64,000 nt of DNA from NCBI RefSeq assembly GCF_033473495.1, contig NC_088938.1, forward strand, positions 2,356,001-2,420,000. The letters are read 5' to 3'. Positions 48,224-58,269 of the stretch are shown here, one piece after another; position 1 is the stretch's first letter; each line of letters starts with the position of its first letter. Position numbers and translations under genes: made by a program. The notes under the pieces were generated by a model. It ran no database searches. It worked only from the letters and a program-made list of their open reading frames with translations, and was not told the DNA's origin. Source of the DNA: Cercospora beticola. Its lineage: Eukaryota > Ascomycota > Dothideomycetes > Mycosphaerellales > Mycosphaerellaceae.

Positions 48224-49714
48224 GGTCTTTCTGCTGCACGATTCAAATGAACGATGTCTGCTGTCAGAAGGATAGATTGCTGGACGGCACAGGTGTGTGC
48301 TCGCGAAATTAGACCAGACTGAACTTCAATATGCAAATTTGAGGCATGGATGCTTGATGCCCAAGTTCTCTCAGGATTGCTCGAGCGGCATCGTCTCCAT
48401 TGCGAGCACTTGTTTCCACAATGCTTGCTGGAACGAGCACGACTCAGCCCTTGCCTGTTGTCGTCTATCTGCCTGGTAGTGTGATCGCCTCACAATCAAC
48501 GCTGGACGGCACTACTGCCCGGGCAGCCCGCCGACCGCCTTCAGATCACATGCGGCGGGGCCGTCCAGCACAGCGCCCAAATATTCGCGCTCTCGCGAAA
48601 CCTCTTTTCATGGGTAGAATCAGGATTGTCCTAATGTGCCAAGAACGTGGGTTATCTGCGCATCGCAGAAACCAAACCAGTCAGCCGAACATTGGCAATG
48701 GCGGTCCAGAATGCAGCCTGCAGCATCATCGCAGTGCAGCCAGTCCTCCAGAATCCTCAGGCGAGCGGTCGAAACAAAGTACAGGGATACTTTGAGTCAG
48801 GGTGGAGTGGAGTGAAGCCTAAATTGAGGGTGCAGATGATCAGGCCAATGAACAGGGCGCCGGGCAGAAGCACCCGATCCCGATCTGCCAACACCACAAC
48901 ACCTCCTCACGCGATGCACGAATCCAGGGAAACGCAGCCTTATCAAGCATTTTCGTATACTCGTACCCTCTACAGTCTCGCAGGTGGCGCTTTGCTCGCC
49001 GCGGATACTGGCTGTGTTGCTCGATGCTCGTACGAGATGGCATTCTTGGCTGCGATGATCTCGAGGGATAGGTCGACGCAATGCCACAGCATCTTAGGAC
49101 GTTGGCTGTCTGGGCGACGTAAGAGGTACATACCTTGACAGCTGCCACACCGAGCACCGCTGTGAAGATACCTTGTTCATGACTCTTGCGTCACCCATGT
49201 CGTCCATGTGAGCAGCAGCATGGCTCGATCAGATCACTCCAATTTCTGCATGCGGCTAACTGGTCCTATAAGGTGAGCAAGGACACTCTAGGCAATGTAG
49301 CACACTGGCAGATTACCGCATCGAGACAGCGCGCCTCTCACGCTGCCTCACTAGCTGCAACTTTCCCCGCGAATTGTCCTGCACGGTCCGCGCCATTGGC
49401 GTCCTCTTCATGTTTTCTTGTTGTGAAAGCTCAGGTCCAATAGCAGCATGGCTTTCGAACCTAACCGGCCACCAGCCCCTGTGCAGAGAGGACGATCAGG
49501 TGCATCAAGTTCGTCAAGACGGTCAATTGCCGTATCCATTGACCCGTGCACCTGGACAAACTTCACCATGTCCCCTCACGATGATCGGCCCAGGCCGAAT
49601 GTGTAGCAGAGCAGTCAACTCAAAAGCCCACAAGATCCAGGTTAGAGCGCCTGCTCCATTTTCCTCGTACCTTGAAGCTGCGTGACAGAAGCTCGAGGCA
49701 GTTAATCCGCCATC
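48224..49714. other. Divergent region, arrestin-like gene and acetate transporter
   Basis: 1.5 kb. Open frames of 100-160 codons occur on both strands with no recognisable content. No gene supported. Confidence 0.5.
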
Positions 49715-50734
49715 ATGTCGGGCAACGTAGACACCAACAGACCTGCAGATGCGCCTGCGAAGAACAATGGGCTTTACTATGCCGACAACGACAAGGACTT
49801 TCTGCATCCCAACGACTCACGCGACAATGCCTTGACCAAGATCAGGACTGCTGGCAGCATCGTCATGCCTCCAGAGTTGTTCGAGAAGCTGTACTTGTCG
49901 CCCGAGAATAGAGTCAAAGGTGATCTGAGAAAGACATTCGGTAACCCAACGCCCATCGGTCTTGGAGGTTTCTTGCTCTCTCTGACTCCATTGTCCTGCT
50001 TCTTAATGAACTGGCGAGGGACCTTGACTGGACTTGGCGCCTCGGATATCGCAGTTTACATCTACTTTGGTGGCGTATTGATGGTCGTTGCAGGTTTCTT
50101 CGAGGTATGTGTAATCATCATCAAGGCGGCTGAGGTTGCAACTGACGTTGATTTTCAACAGCTGATCCTCGGAAACACTTTCCCCGCCGTCGTCTTCACC
50201 ACGTTCGGCGCTTTCTGGTTCTCGTTCGGCGGAACTCTCCAACCGTTCTATGGCGCTTGGGCTGCCTTCGCAGAGGATCCAGTCGGAGCACCACAAACAG
50301 GTCTTGAGAACCCAGCCTTCTTCAACGCATATGCATTCTTCCTGCTCTTCATGGGTCTGCTCTGCTTGGTCTACCTCATCTGCTCCATTCGTACCAACCT
50401 GATCTTCTTCTTGATCTTCCTGCCTTTGCCCCCGACTTTCGCGTGCTTGGCAGCCAGCTTCTGGTTCACCGGTATGGGCAACATGGCATATGCGCACACG
50501 CTACAAGAGGCTGGTGGAGCGATGGCTTTTGTTGTGTGTCTGCTCGGATGGTATCTCTTCACCGCACTCATGTTGGCCTCCGTCGACGCGCCCTTCTCTC
50601 TGCCAGGTAAGTCGAGATCTCACCATACGTTCTGCTAGACCTTCGCTAATGTTTATCCAGTCTTCGACCTTTCCACTCGCATCAAGGGTGCGAGCGATAA
50701 GCAACTGAAGGGATCTCTTGAAGGCGACGTCTAA
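49715..50734 (+). CDS. Acetate transporter, GPR1/FUN34/YaaH (ATO) family
   Basis: A plasma-membrane acetate/ammonium-type transporter of 302 aa. The signature NPTPIGLGGFLLSLTPLS precedes six hydrophobic helices, and FFELILGNTFPAVVFTTFGA is created by splicing. The C-terminus (LPVFDLSTRIKGASD) matches the family. Introns: 50105-50161 (57 nt) and 50607-50660 (54 nt). The first is a multiple of three and has no stop in frame, so retention would insert 19 residues after helix 2. I exclude it because donor GTATGT, acceptor CAACAG and family continuity support splicing. The hydrophilic N-terminus (about 65 residues) is typical of fungal Ato proteins. Confidence 0.93.
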
Positions 50735-51211
50735 ATATGCTTCGAGAGATACAGACTTCGCTATGCATGAACAAGATGAGAAAGAGGTTTGGACATGATG
50801 ATATCCGATATCCGGCAAAGTGCCGGCAGTATTGCAATAGCGCGCCTTGCTGGGAGATAGCGATAATGCAGAAAGTTTGATGATGCTATCGTGCCTCCGC
50901 TCCAATCTTCGCAACGGCAGAAGCCAATGTCTCTCAATTGGTGCTTTGCCCAGACGGTTCCTGATCTGACCTTGGGTTTCCTGTGGGCTTCGAGTCCTTG
51001 GTTGAAATCTTCGGATCGCAATTCTGAGTGACAAGAGTCCGCTAATGTCGTCTCCTAACTTATACTGGAAGCGTCGGTAATGCTCTAAGCACTCGTCATT
51101 CCTCGATGCGGATCCAGACCGTCTCAGAACTTCTTCGCAGTGTGTTGCAAGAGCCTCTTCCTGCGTGTTTGGTGCCCGGAGAACGATTGAAGTCCAGAAA
51201 CGCGTCTACGC
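50735..51211. other. Convergent 3' flanks, transporter and regulator
   Basis: 477 bases, no gene seen. Confidence 0.5.
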
Positions 51212-53419
51212 TCAGCCTGGAACACTCCAAAGCGCATCAAAAGGATAGTCAAAATTGTCCACTGGAAGAAGGAAATCCGAGCTCCAGCTCGCAAAGTCGA
51301 AGTCCAGCGCAGCATCCTCGAGCTCCGACTGCTGCGAGCTTGTGGCGGTCCCTCTCTCCTTCGACGCAGGTACGGCTACCGGCAGTACGTCTCGCATTGA
51401 TGCGCAGATCTTATCAATGGGCTCTGCACACCTCTCGAGACAGAAGTCGGCGAGGTCCCAATTCGACTCTGCCTTCGCTTTTTGCAAACGATCTCTGAAT
51501 TGAGCCAATTTCTCCACGCATGTACGTTTGGTGATTGTGTCTGTAGATTCCAGAAGGCATCGCAGAGTGATAGTAGCTGCCGTCACCAGGAGATGTGCAG
51601 TATAAGGCAACCAGAACTCGCTGAGCTGTGTTTGTGTTAATGCTGTCACAAAGTCAATAAGAAGGAACGCAGCCTCGCGCAGCATGCCTAAGCGGTAGGG
51701 ACGAGCTTCTGCTGGGCTTGCGCTCACATCCGACGTGGTGGTCTTGAAAGCAATACGACACAGGAGCAGCTTGATCGTCAAATGGCAGAAGCGAAGATTG
51801 CTAACTCCGTTCGTTAGACAATCTCCGGATCCTGCATGCTGCAGAGAAGCTGGTAACTCTGTTTCCCAATCGTCCACCAAGCATTCGACGCGGCGCAAGC
51901 TCCGCATTGTGTCAGCTGGATCGTTCTTGAGCGTGTAGACGAACGGTAGCAACTGTCCCAGGATCTGCGAAAGCTTGCATAACTGCACAAACAAGGACTG
52001 TGAAGACTGAGTGTCGCTTATGTGACTTTCTTCTGTGTCAAAGTTAGGCAATGGCACATCGCAGTTCTGAGATTGGATCAGTGGCGGAGTTCCATGAGCC
52101 AGACTTGCCCTGCATAGAGAAGGTCAGCATCTCAGAACGATTCTCCTGCGTGATGCCAGCTCACCAATGGTCATGAACCAACACTCCCCACCACAACCGG
52201 ACGCGTACGTTTTTCTCGTGCTCTGTCGCTCGCCAATTCGCAGGATTGCGATGGAGGCCTAGACTGTGCGCAAGCGTCACAGTACGTCCAAGCGTGATTA
52301 TGTTACCGGAAATGGACATCACAGGTCTGCCTACCAGATCCAGCAGTGCAGCATGCACCGTGGTGATGGTGGACTCCAGGAAGTCTTCTTGGAGAGCAGA
52401 AACAGCCTGGTTGTACATGAAAGAGAGGTCCGGTTGCGGGTATGGTTGCAAATCTGGCGATGTATGCCAGAAGTGCAATGCGGCAGCATAGATGTCGCAG
52501 AGCAGCGGGGATGAGATTCGAGTTCTGTCTTGGACCCAGAGCTCTTTGAATGTCTTCTCGTCGATTATCGGGAAACAAGGATGCATTTTAGTGAAGTATC
52601 TAGTCTTCCGGTTAGCATGCCTCGACTTCATCGTCGATGTTTTTCCATACAGTTCTACAACATGATCGCGGAGCTTGCCCAGTACGTTCTCCATGATCTC
52701 TCTCTGTTTTTGGCCTGGTTCATTCTCTGTACGAAGCCCTTGCCGGCGTCTTGGAACTGTCAGATATACAATGGGCTTACCTGGCGCGGTTGATATGACA
52801 CTGTATGGCTTTGCTACCATCGATCTTGCCGCACCATGTGAGGTAAGATAATGCTCAAGCACTTCTATATCTTCCGCCATTGGAGGATTGAGCATGAGCG
52901 AGGATTCATTCGGCGATGTGCCGGCGACGCTTGGGAACTGTGCAAGTGATTCACTTGGCGTAGTAGTCCCTTGACCCAAGACTGTCGGCGATAGATGCTC
53001 ATTTCTCAGACAGATTCCTTGGGCATGAATTTGCCCCGGAGACAGGTCGGCCGGCAGTGACCGCTCACCCTGTTTGGAGAGAGTGATGCCGATAGTGCTG
53101 CCTTTCGAAGAGATCTCTTGAGGAACATTCCTGTTCTTCGTCAAGCTCGTTAGCCAGGACCAGCTCCTTTCCTGGGAGAAAGACATGCCTCTGAGCGGTT
53201 GGCTCTCGAACGCTTAGCTGGGCGCTGTTCCACGGCATCGCTCGCTCGCTTCTGTCTGAACTCGCACGTCAAGTCACGCTCCCTGCAAAATCGACACGAT
53301 TGGCCAGGGACGTCAACATTGCAGTGAATCTTTCGGCGTCGGCACAAGTCGCATGCAGGAACTTTGTGTGATCGATATGGCCGACTGGCGGATGCTGTGC
53401 TAGATGATGTTGGTGCCAT
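51212..53419 (-). CDS. Zn(II)2Cys6 fungal-specific transcription factor
   Basis: A nuclear binuclear-zinc-cluster regulator of about 679 aa. The cluster is CDLCRRRKIHCN...CRFCRERDLTC (CX2CX6CX8CX2CX6C), starting about residue 25. The middle-homology domain includes ELYFTKMHPCFPIIDEKTF, SLGLHRNPANWRATEHEKNV and VRLWWGVLVHDHWASLAHGT. Introns: 52110-52164 (55 nt) and 52600-52650 (51 nt, in frame and stop-free). The first junction is uncertain: a 62-nt intron at 53172-53233 (weak donor GTGGAA, strong CTTTCTCCCAG acceptor) gives consistent phase. I use the ATG at 53419. It sits 329 bases downstream of the aminotransferase on the same strand, so it is a candidate regulator of the terpene-cyclase group. 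Targets are unknown. Confidence 0.88.
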
Positions 53420-53748
53420 TGTCGCCAAGATGGGAAATCACAAGCGGGAAACATCCACTTTTATCAATGTCTCGTAGCGACCTTGATCCTGCGCCCATCT
53501 TGCTTGGAGAGATAGAATGCCCTGGGCCGGCTGCACAGGGCAGAGATGCAAACAACTTGGTTTAGTCGGGCAGGAGAGATGGAGCCATTTCACCGAAAAG
53601 TCTAGCTACAGTGGAGGATTCACATGCGTTAATCATTTCCGATCCGATCCGATCCCATTCCGTCCCGTCCCGCGTCTTCCTTGGCGCTGTCTCCTGGCGC
53701 TCCGCTCCTTCTAACTACTACTCCTCTCCATTTGACATTCAACATACC
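53420..53748. other. Intergenic, regulator promoter and aminotransferase 3' flank
   Basis: 329 bases with short direct repeats (GATCC x3 followed by CGTCCC x2, about 53641-53671). No gene seen. Confidence 0.5.
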
Positions 53749-55245
53749 TTACAGCCTCGCTTCAACCACGCTCTCTTCTCGACGAGGCTCATCCTTCTGG
53801 TACTGTGGCTTGGTCCCCGGCGTCGTCGCAAGAGCCTCTTCAATGATACTCAGCCCCCGCTCGAGCTCTTCGTCGGTGGTCGTCAATGGAGGTGCCAACC
53901 TAAACACTCCGCCGAAAGACGGCATTGTGCTCAACTGAGCCCACAAACCTAACTCGCCCATCTTGTCTGCGATCGCACTACCAAGCTCTGGATCACCTAC
54001 TTTAGTCTCGCGGTCTGCCACGATCTCCATGCCTGCCATAAGACCTCTCCCGCGAACATCGCCAATGCAGCCATAGCGAGATTGTAGAATGCGCAGTCTT
54101 TGTTGAAACTTCTCTCCCAGCTCGCGAGATCGTGCGACCAAGTTGTCCCGGACGACGATCTCAAGAACTTTGTCGCCAACACTTGCCGGCAGCGGATCGT
54201 TGATGTGCGTTGTGTAGAAAAGATAACCATTTTCCTTCGCGAACGAGGCGACGCGATCGCTCGTCACAACTGCACTGAGAGGAAGGCCGTTGCCCACTGA
54301 ATATCGAGAGTCAGCGAATGGGCTTATGCTGACATGAGAAGCACTTACAAGTCTTGCTCAAGGTCAAGATGTCTGGCACCACACCCTCATCCTCCGCAAA
54401 GTGTTGAAAAGCGAACATGTCTCCTGCTCTACCAATGCCCGTCTGGGCCTCATCAATAATAAGGAGCATGCCACGCTTCTCACAATGCTGTTTCATCGCT
54501 TTCAAGTAGCCAGGCGGAAGGACCAACATGCCACCACTGCTCAAGATAGGCTCCAGGATGACTGCAGCTAGGCTACCGCAAGATTGCTTGTCGACAAGTT
54601 CCCATCCGTAGTCGAGCTCGGTCTTCCAGTCATGCGATCCATCTGGGTGACGAAAGATGGATCGATAGCTGTTCGGTGTTGGCAAGCAAAGGTTGCCCGG
54701 CATATTGGGACCGTAGCCTGCACGGCCAGAATGGTACTGCGCGGCAATTGCACCGCTAGTAACACCATGCCAGGAAGAGGCCAGACCAACAATCTCGAAC
54801 TTCCCTGTGTAGAATTTCGCCAGCCGAATAGCGCATTCGTTCGACTCACCCCCTGTGGAAAGGAAGAGGGCTTTGTCAAGACCCGGAGGTGTTACCGAAG
54901 TAAGTCTCTTCGCGAGATTAATGACAGGAGGTGAGAGCATTCCCGAGAACAAGTGGTCCAGATGCTGAGCATGTTCCTGGATTGTAGCGACGATTTCCGG
55001 GTTTCCATGCCCGATGAGAGTCGACATCTGTCCTGAGGTCCAGTCTAACATGGTATGGCCACTAGCAGTCGTGATCGAGCGACCTGACGCGTGGGCGATT
55101 ATCGACGGATGGAATGCTGTGCCCTGATTGTTTGTCAGACAAGCAACGGACTATTTCGCATTGCTGGCTTTACATAGTGAAGTAGTGAAGCATCGGCGTC
55201 TTGTTGAAGTTGTTCTTCGTTGACATTGTCGTACGGCTTAGCCAT
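53749..55245 (-). CDS. Class III PLP aminotransferase, 2,2-dialkylglycine-decarboxylase-like
   Basis: A PLP-dependent enzyme of 464 aa. Exons: 55174-55245, 54349-55123 and 53749-54296; introns 50 and 52 nt. Family features are TSGQMSTLIGHGNPEI, FLSTGGESNECAIRLAKFYT, SSWHGVT, ILEPILSSGGMLVLP, LLIIDEAQTGIGR (PLP-ring Asp) and LTLSKTLGNGLPLSAVVTSD, which is formed across the second splice and holds the Schiff-base Lys (about residue 281). GYLFYTTHINDPLPASVG closely follows the dialkylglycine decarboxylase pattern rather than ornithine or GABA aminotransferases. There is no targeting peptide. Native reaction: decarboxylation-transamination of a 2,2-disubstituted amino acid or a plain transamination. 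It is divergent from the alpha/beta hydrolase. Confidence 0.92.
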
Positions 55246-55691
55246 GATTTCTGGAAATTGGATTGGGACGCTAGAAGCAAGACTGTCTGTTGAGATGAAG
55301 TATGAATGCTCTCATGCTCGACAAGGGACGAGAAGATATATGTGCAGGGACAACACTACTCCTTCAAGCGAAGGCTGATGATGCTGATGCTGATTTTCCC
55401 AGTTTCCCGTCGGGAAAGTAGAACATTCTCCGTGTCCCTCCGTTCGTTCAGTCATCGTGCTCTGCACCACCAATGGCTCAGCACTAAATCGGTGCGATGA
55501 AGCATCTGTATCCAGTGATAAACGGCCTCCATGATCAATTATCGCCAGAGCCCGTTTGTGCTTGTGCAGCAAGTGTTGAATGCCGAGGCATACCAGAAGC
55601 TTACTCAGCAAATGGCGGGTACCAAACTACAAAATACCAACACAAGTGCTATTGTTACGATCGACGAATTGTATCATTTGAACCAAACGAA
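55246..55691. promoter_or_regulatory. Shared divergent promoter, aminotransferase and alpha/beta hydrolase
   Basis: 446 bases between two head-to-head start codons. The compact spacing suggests co-regulation. I see no regulator site I can name with confidence. Confidence 0.4.
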
Positions 55692-56537
55692 ATGCCACTC
55701 TTGAATCGACACGGCGTGTATCTCTATTACGAGGTTCATGGGAACGGACGTCCGTTGCTGCTAACTCATGGCTATTCTTCCAGCTCTGAGATGTGGAGAG
55801 GACAGGTCGGAGCACTGTCAAGACAGTTCAAACTGATAATTTGGTAAAGACAGAATTTCGTGTCTTCTCAGAAGATCTGTAAACTAACAGGTTGTCACCA
55901 AAGGGACATGCGAGGCCACGGCAAATCCGACTATCCCAGAAACCAACAAGCGTATTCCGAAGCACATACAGTAGCAGACATGAGCGCTATTCTCGACCAC
56001 GTCTGCGGCCGTGGCACAATGGCCATCATCGGAGGCCTGAGCCTTGGTGGCTACATGTCAATGGCATTCTATCGAATGTATCCGGATCGAGTCACTGCAC
56101 TGCTCATCATCGACACTGGACCAGGTTTCAAGAAAGACTCTGCACGAGATGACTGGAACAAGTACGCCAACAGCACGGCCGAGAATTTCGAACGCAATGG
56201 TCTCGCGGATTTGCAGTCGCAAAGTGCAGAGCGATCGCAGAATATGCATAGGAATGCGGAAGGTCTGGCTTTGGCTGCTCGTGGCATGTTGGCGCAGCGA
56301 GATTCTTCGGTGATTGATTCGTTGTCGAAGATTGTTGTGCCATCTTTGGTTATTGTTGGTGCTGATGACAAGCCGTTCATTGCTGCGTCTGATTATATGG
56401 CGAAGAAGATCCCAAATGCGAAGAAAGTGGTTGTGCCAAATGCTGGTCATGCTGTCAATATTGATCAGCCGGGAGCGTTTTTGGAAGCTATTAAACCGTT
56501 CTTGGATGAATTTGGTTCACCAAAAGCTGTACTCTAG
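55692..56537 (+). CDS. Alpha/beta hydrolase
   Basis: A 261-aa serine hydrolase. MPLLNRHGVYLYYEVHGNGR starts at the ATG at 55692, followed by the oxyanion-hole region LLLTHGYSSSSEMW. Splicing of 55844-55903 (60 nt) gives LIIWDMRGHGKSDYP. The nucleophile elbow is GGLSLGGYMS, the acid probably lies in VIVGADDKPF, and the catalytic His is in NAGHAVNIDQP. The functional acceptor is AAG at 55901-55903; a closer CAG at 55888-55890 would shift frame and truncate the protein. No signal peptide. Fold class is certain; substrate is unknown. It converges on the terpene cyclase 83 bases away. Confidence 0.92.
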
Positions 56538-56620
56538 TATAGTTCTACCCAAGGGAAATCGATCAGCGCGCTTCTCATGTACACTCCCTGTGATGCACTG
56601 TTCGCACCAAGCATTCGACT

Positions 56621-57789
56621 CTAAGCTTCGTTAAAGCTATCGGCTCGACCCTTTGGAACGATGGCTTGCTTGAGGTAGGGCGGTTGAACCAGAAGGTCAA
56701 CAAGACCCGTTTCACGCACTTCGTGGTTGCGTAAGCCAAAGTAGCGGTGACTGCGATAGCTCCAGTGCACATTTGCAGCGACCATGAGTTCGATGCCGCG
56801 GACGTACGCCTTGACCTGCTCGGCGATGTCCTTATCACACTTCGGAAGTGTGGCGAAAGTCTCGTCCATGCGGTTCAAGCGGGTGTCGATCATGATTGCG
56901 ACGTGATCGTGCGCTTCTTGTACCTCCATGCCGTTCAGTCGGCAGACTGCAATCATGTTGTGCGTGACCGACTCGGACTGGAAAGGGTTAGTCTATATAA
57001 ACGTTCGCTCATTGCAGTGGCTTACTCACCTCTTCCTTTCGATATGACACCACATCATTCTGTAGACCGCACAGCTCGCAGCTCAGCTGCTCGAGTCCTC
57101 GGATTTGCTCACTGAGCATGATCTCATCTGGTATCTCGAGATCATTCGCGAAGCAGACCATGGGATAACAAGGGTCCATTCCGACCGAGTCGCTGCGGCG
57201 TTCCAAGATCTCATCGAGACTACGGTTGTAGTCTTCGTGGCAGTCCTCGACGTGCTTGAGTGCCCCAATCAAGAACTTCTCCATAGCTCTTCTGTAGAAC
57301 TTTTGCTGGGGAAGGAGAAGCCAGCGCACGGTATCGACACCAGAAGTCATCGTGGGCAGCTTGGACCTTGTCGACATAATCTAGGTCGGGATCGTTCTGG
57401 TCTGCAGGCGTAATGTCGCCATCGATAGCTTCAAACAGGCGATCGATGAAGGCCTTTGTGCGCACAGGATCTCCCTTGAGGTCGCCGTTGTCGAACAAAT
57501 CATCGAGATAGAAGATCAAGTTGGTCCAGTCGCTCACGATGCGGAAGCGTTCGTAAGGAGTGTATGGAATGTAGACAGCGCAGAACCAAGTGAAGTCCCC
57601 AGCGGTAAGGACTCGAGAAGCCTTCTCTGTCATACCGAGCCTGTCAGCGAGCCATTGGCAGGAAGCAAGCTTGCACTGCTCATAGTCAGGTCGCATGTCG
57701 GGATCGGGTGCGATGAATGATTTGAATAGGATGGGTAGTCGAATAAGGAGTCGACTGGACTTCTCGTGCTGTGGACGTGGGATTGTCAT
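56621..57789 (-). CDS. Class I terpene cyclase (sesquiterpene-synthase-like), one-base frame disruption
   Basis: Cyclises a prenyl diphosphate, probably farnesyl diphosphate; about 371 aa after correction. The Asp-rich motif is FYLDDLFDNG (DDLFD, about residues 96-100). The second metal motif is NDVVSYRKE (about 244-252), followed by a 52-nt intron (56978-57029). RRSDSVGMDPCYPMV and the helical C-terminus (HWSYRSHRYFGLRNHEV) are typical of fungal sesquiterpene synthases. Between HDDFWCRYRALASPS and KFYRRAMEKFLIGALKH the frame slips by one base at a C4 run followed by GCAAAA (plus-strand GGGG 57308-57311). One C fewer restores it. A 61-nt intron (57306-57366) could also fix the frame but would delete the conserved HDDFW segment. 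Both metal motifs are intact. Confidence 0.85.
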
Positions 57790-58269
57790 TGCGAGGTTTT
57801 GTCCGTCTCTGTTTGATCTAATTTGGCTGAGAGGATGTAGATAGCTGCAATTGTCTCGAATTGCGCGTGCTCAGATTTGAAAGTGTTGAAATCGTGGACA
57901 CCGTTTCTCCTTTTTATGGGCATCACAGTGAAGATGGTGGGTGAATGCTAGGCAGCTGTGAACGTTGCACTGGCTGCGGAGCATTGAGCACCATAACGTC
58001 AGCAGAGTGGTGAAGCTGCAAAAGGAAGGCAGTCCCTCACTTATGTGGAGATCGCTATACTACTTCTTTCTCGCATGGAGCAGAGTACGATCGCATTCAC
58101 CATCAGACCGTCCAGCTTGTTGCTCTTCTCCTCGAACCACGTGGCTGGTATTACGTGATCCCTCGTGCGTAAAGTATTCGGCAGCAGTTGAAGTGGTTTG
58201 GCTGTAGCACAAGCCACACGCGCTGAAGCGAAGTCCCTGCATACCACATCAGGAAGCTGGTTGTGTCAT
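57790..58269. other. Terpene cyclase upstream region
   Basis: 480 bases. A CATAAAAAGG-like TATA element on the minus strand (complement of about 57909-57918) lies roughly 120 bases before the cyclase ATG. No gene seen. Confidence 0.4.

Noticed and set aside
57306..57366. 61-nt intron to repair the terpene cyclase frame
   Set aside because: Splice sites are legal, but the removed sequence encodes a conserved-looking HDDFWCRYRALASP segment; a one-base indel fits better.
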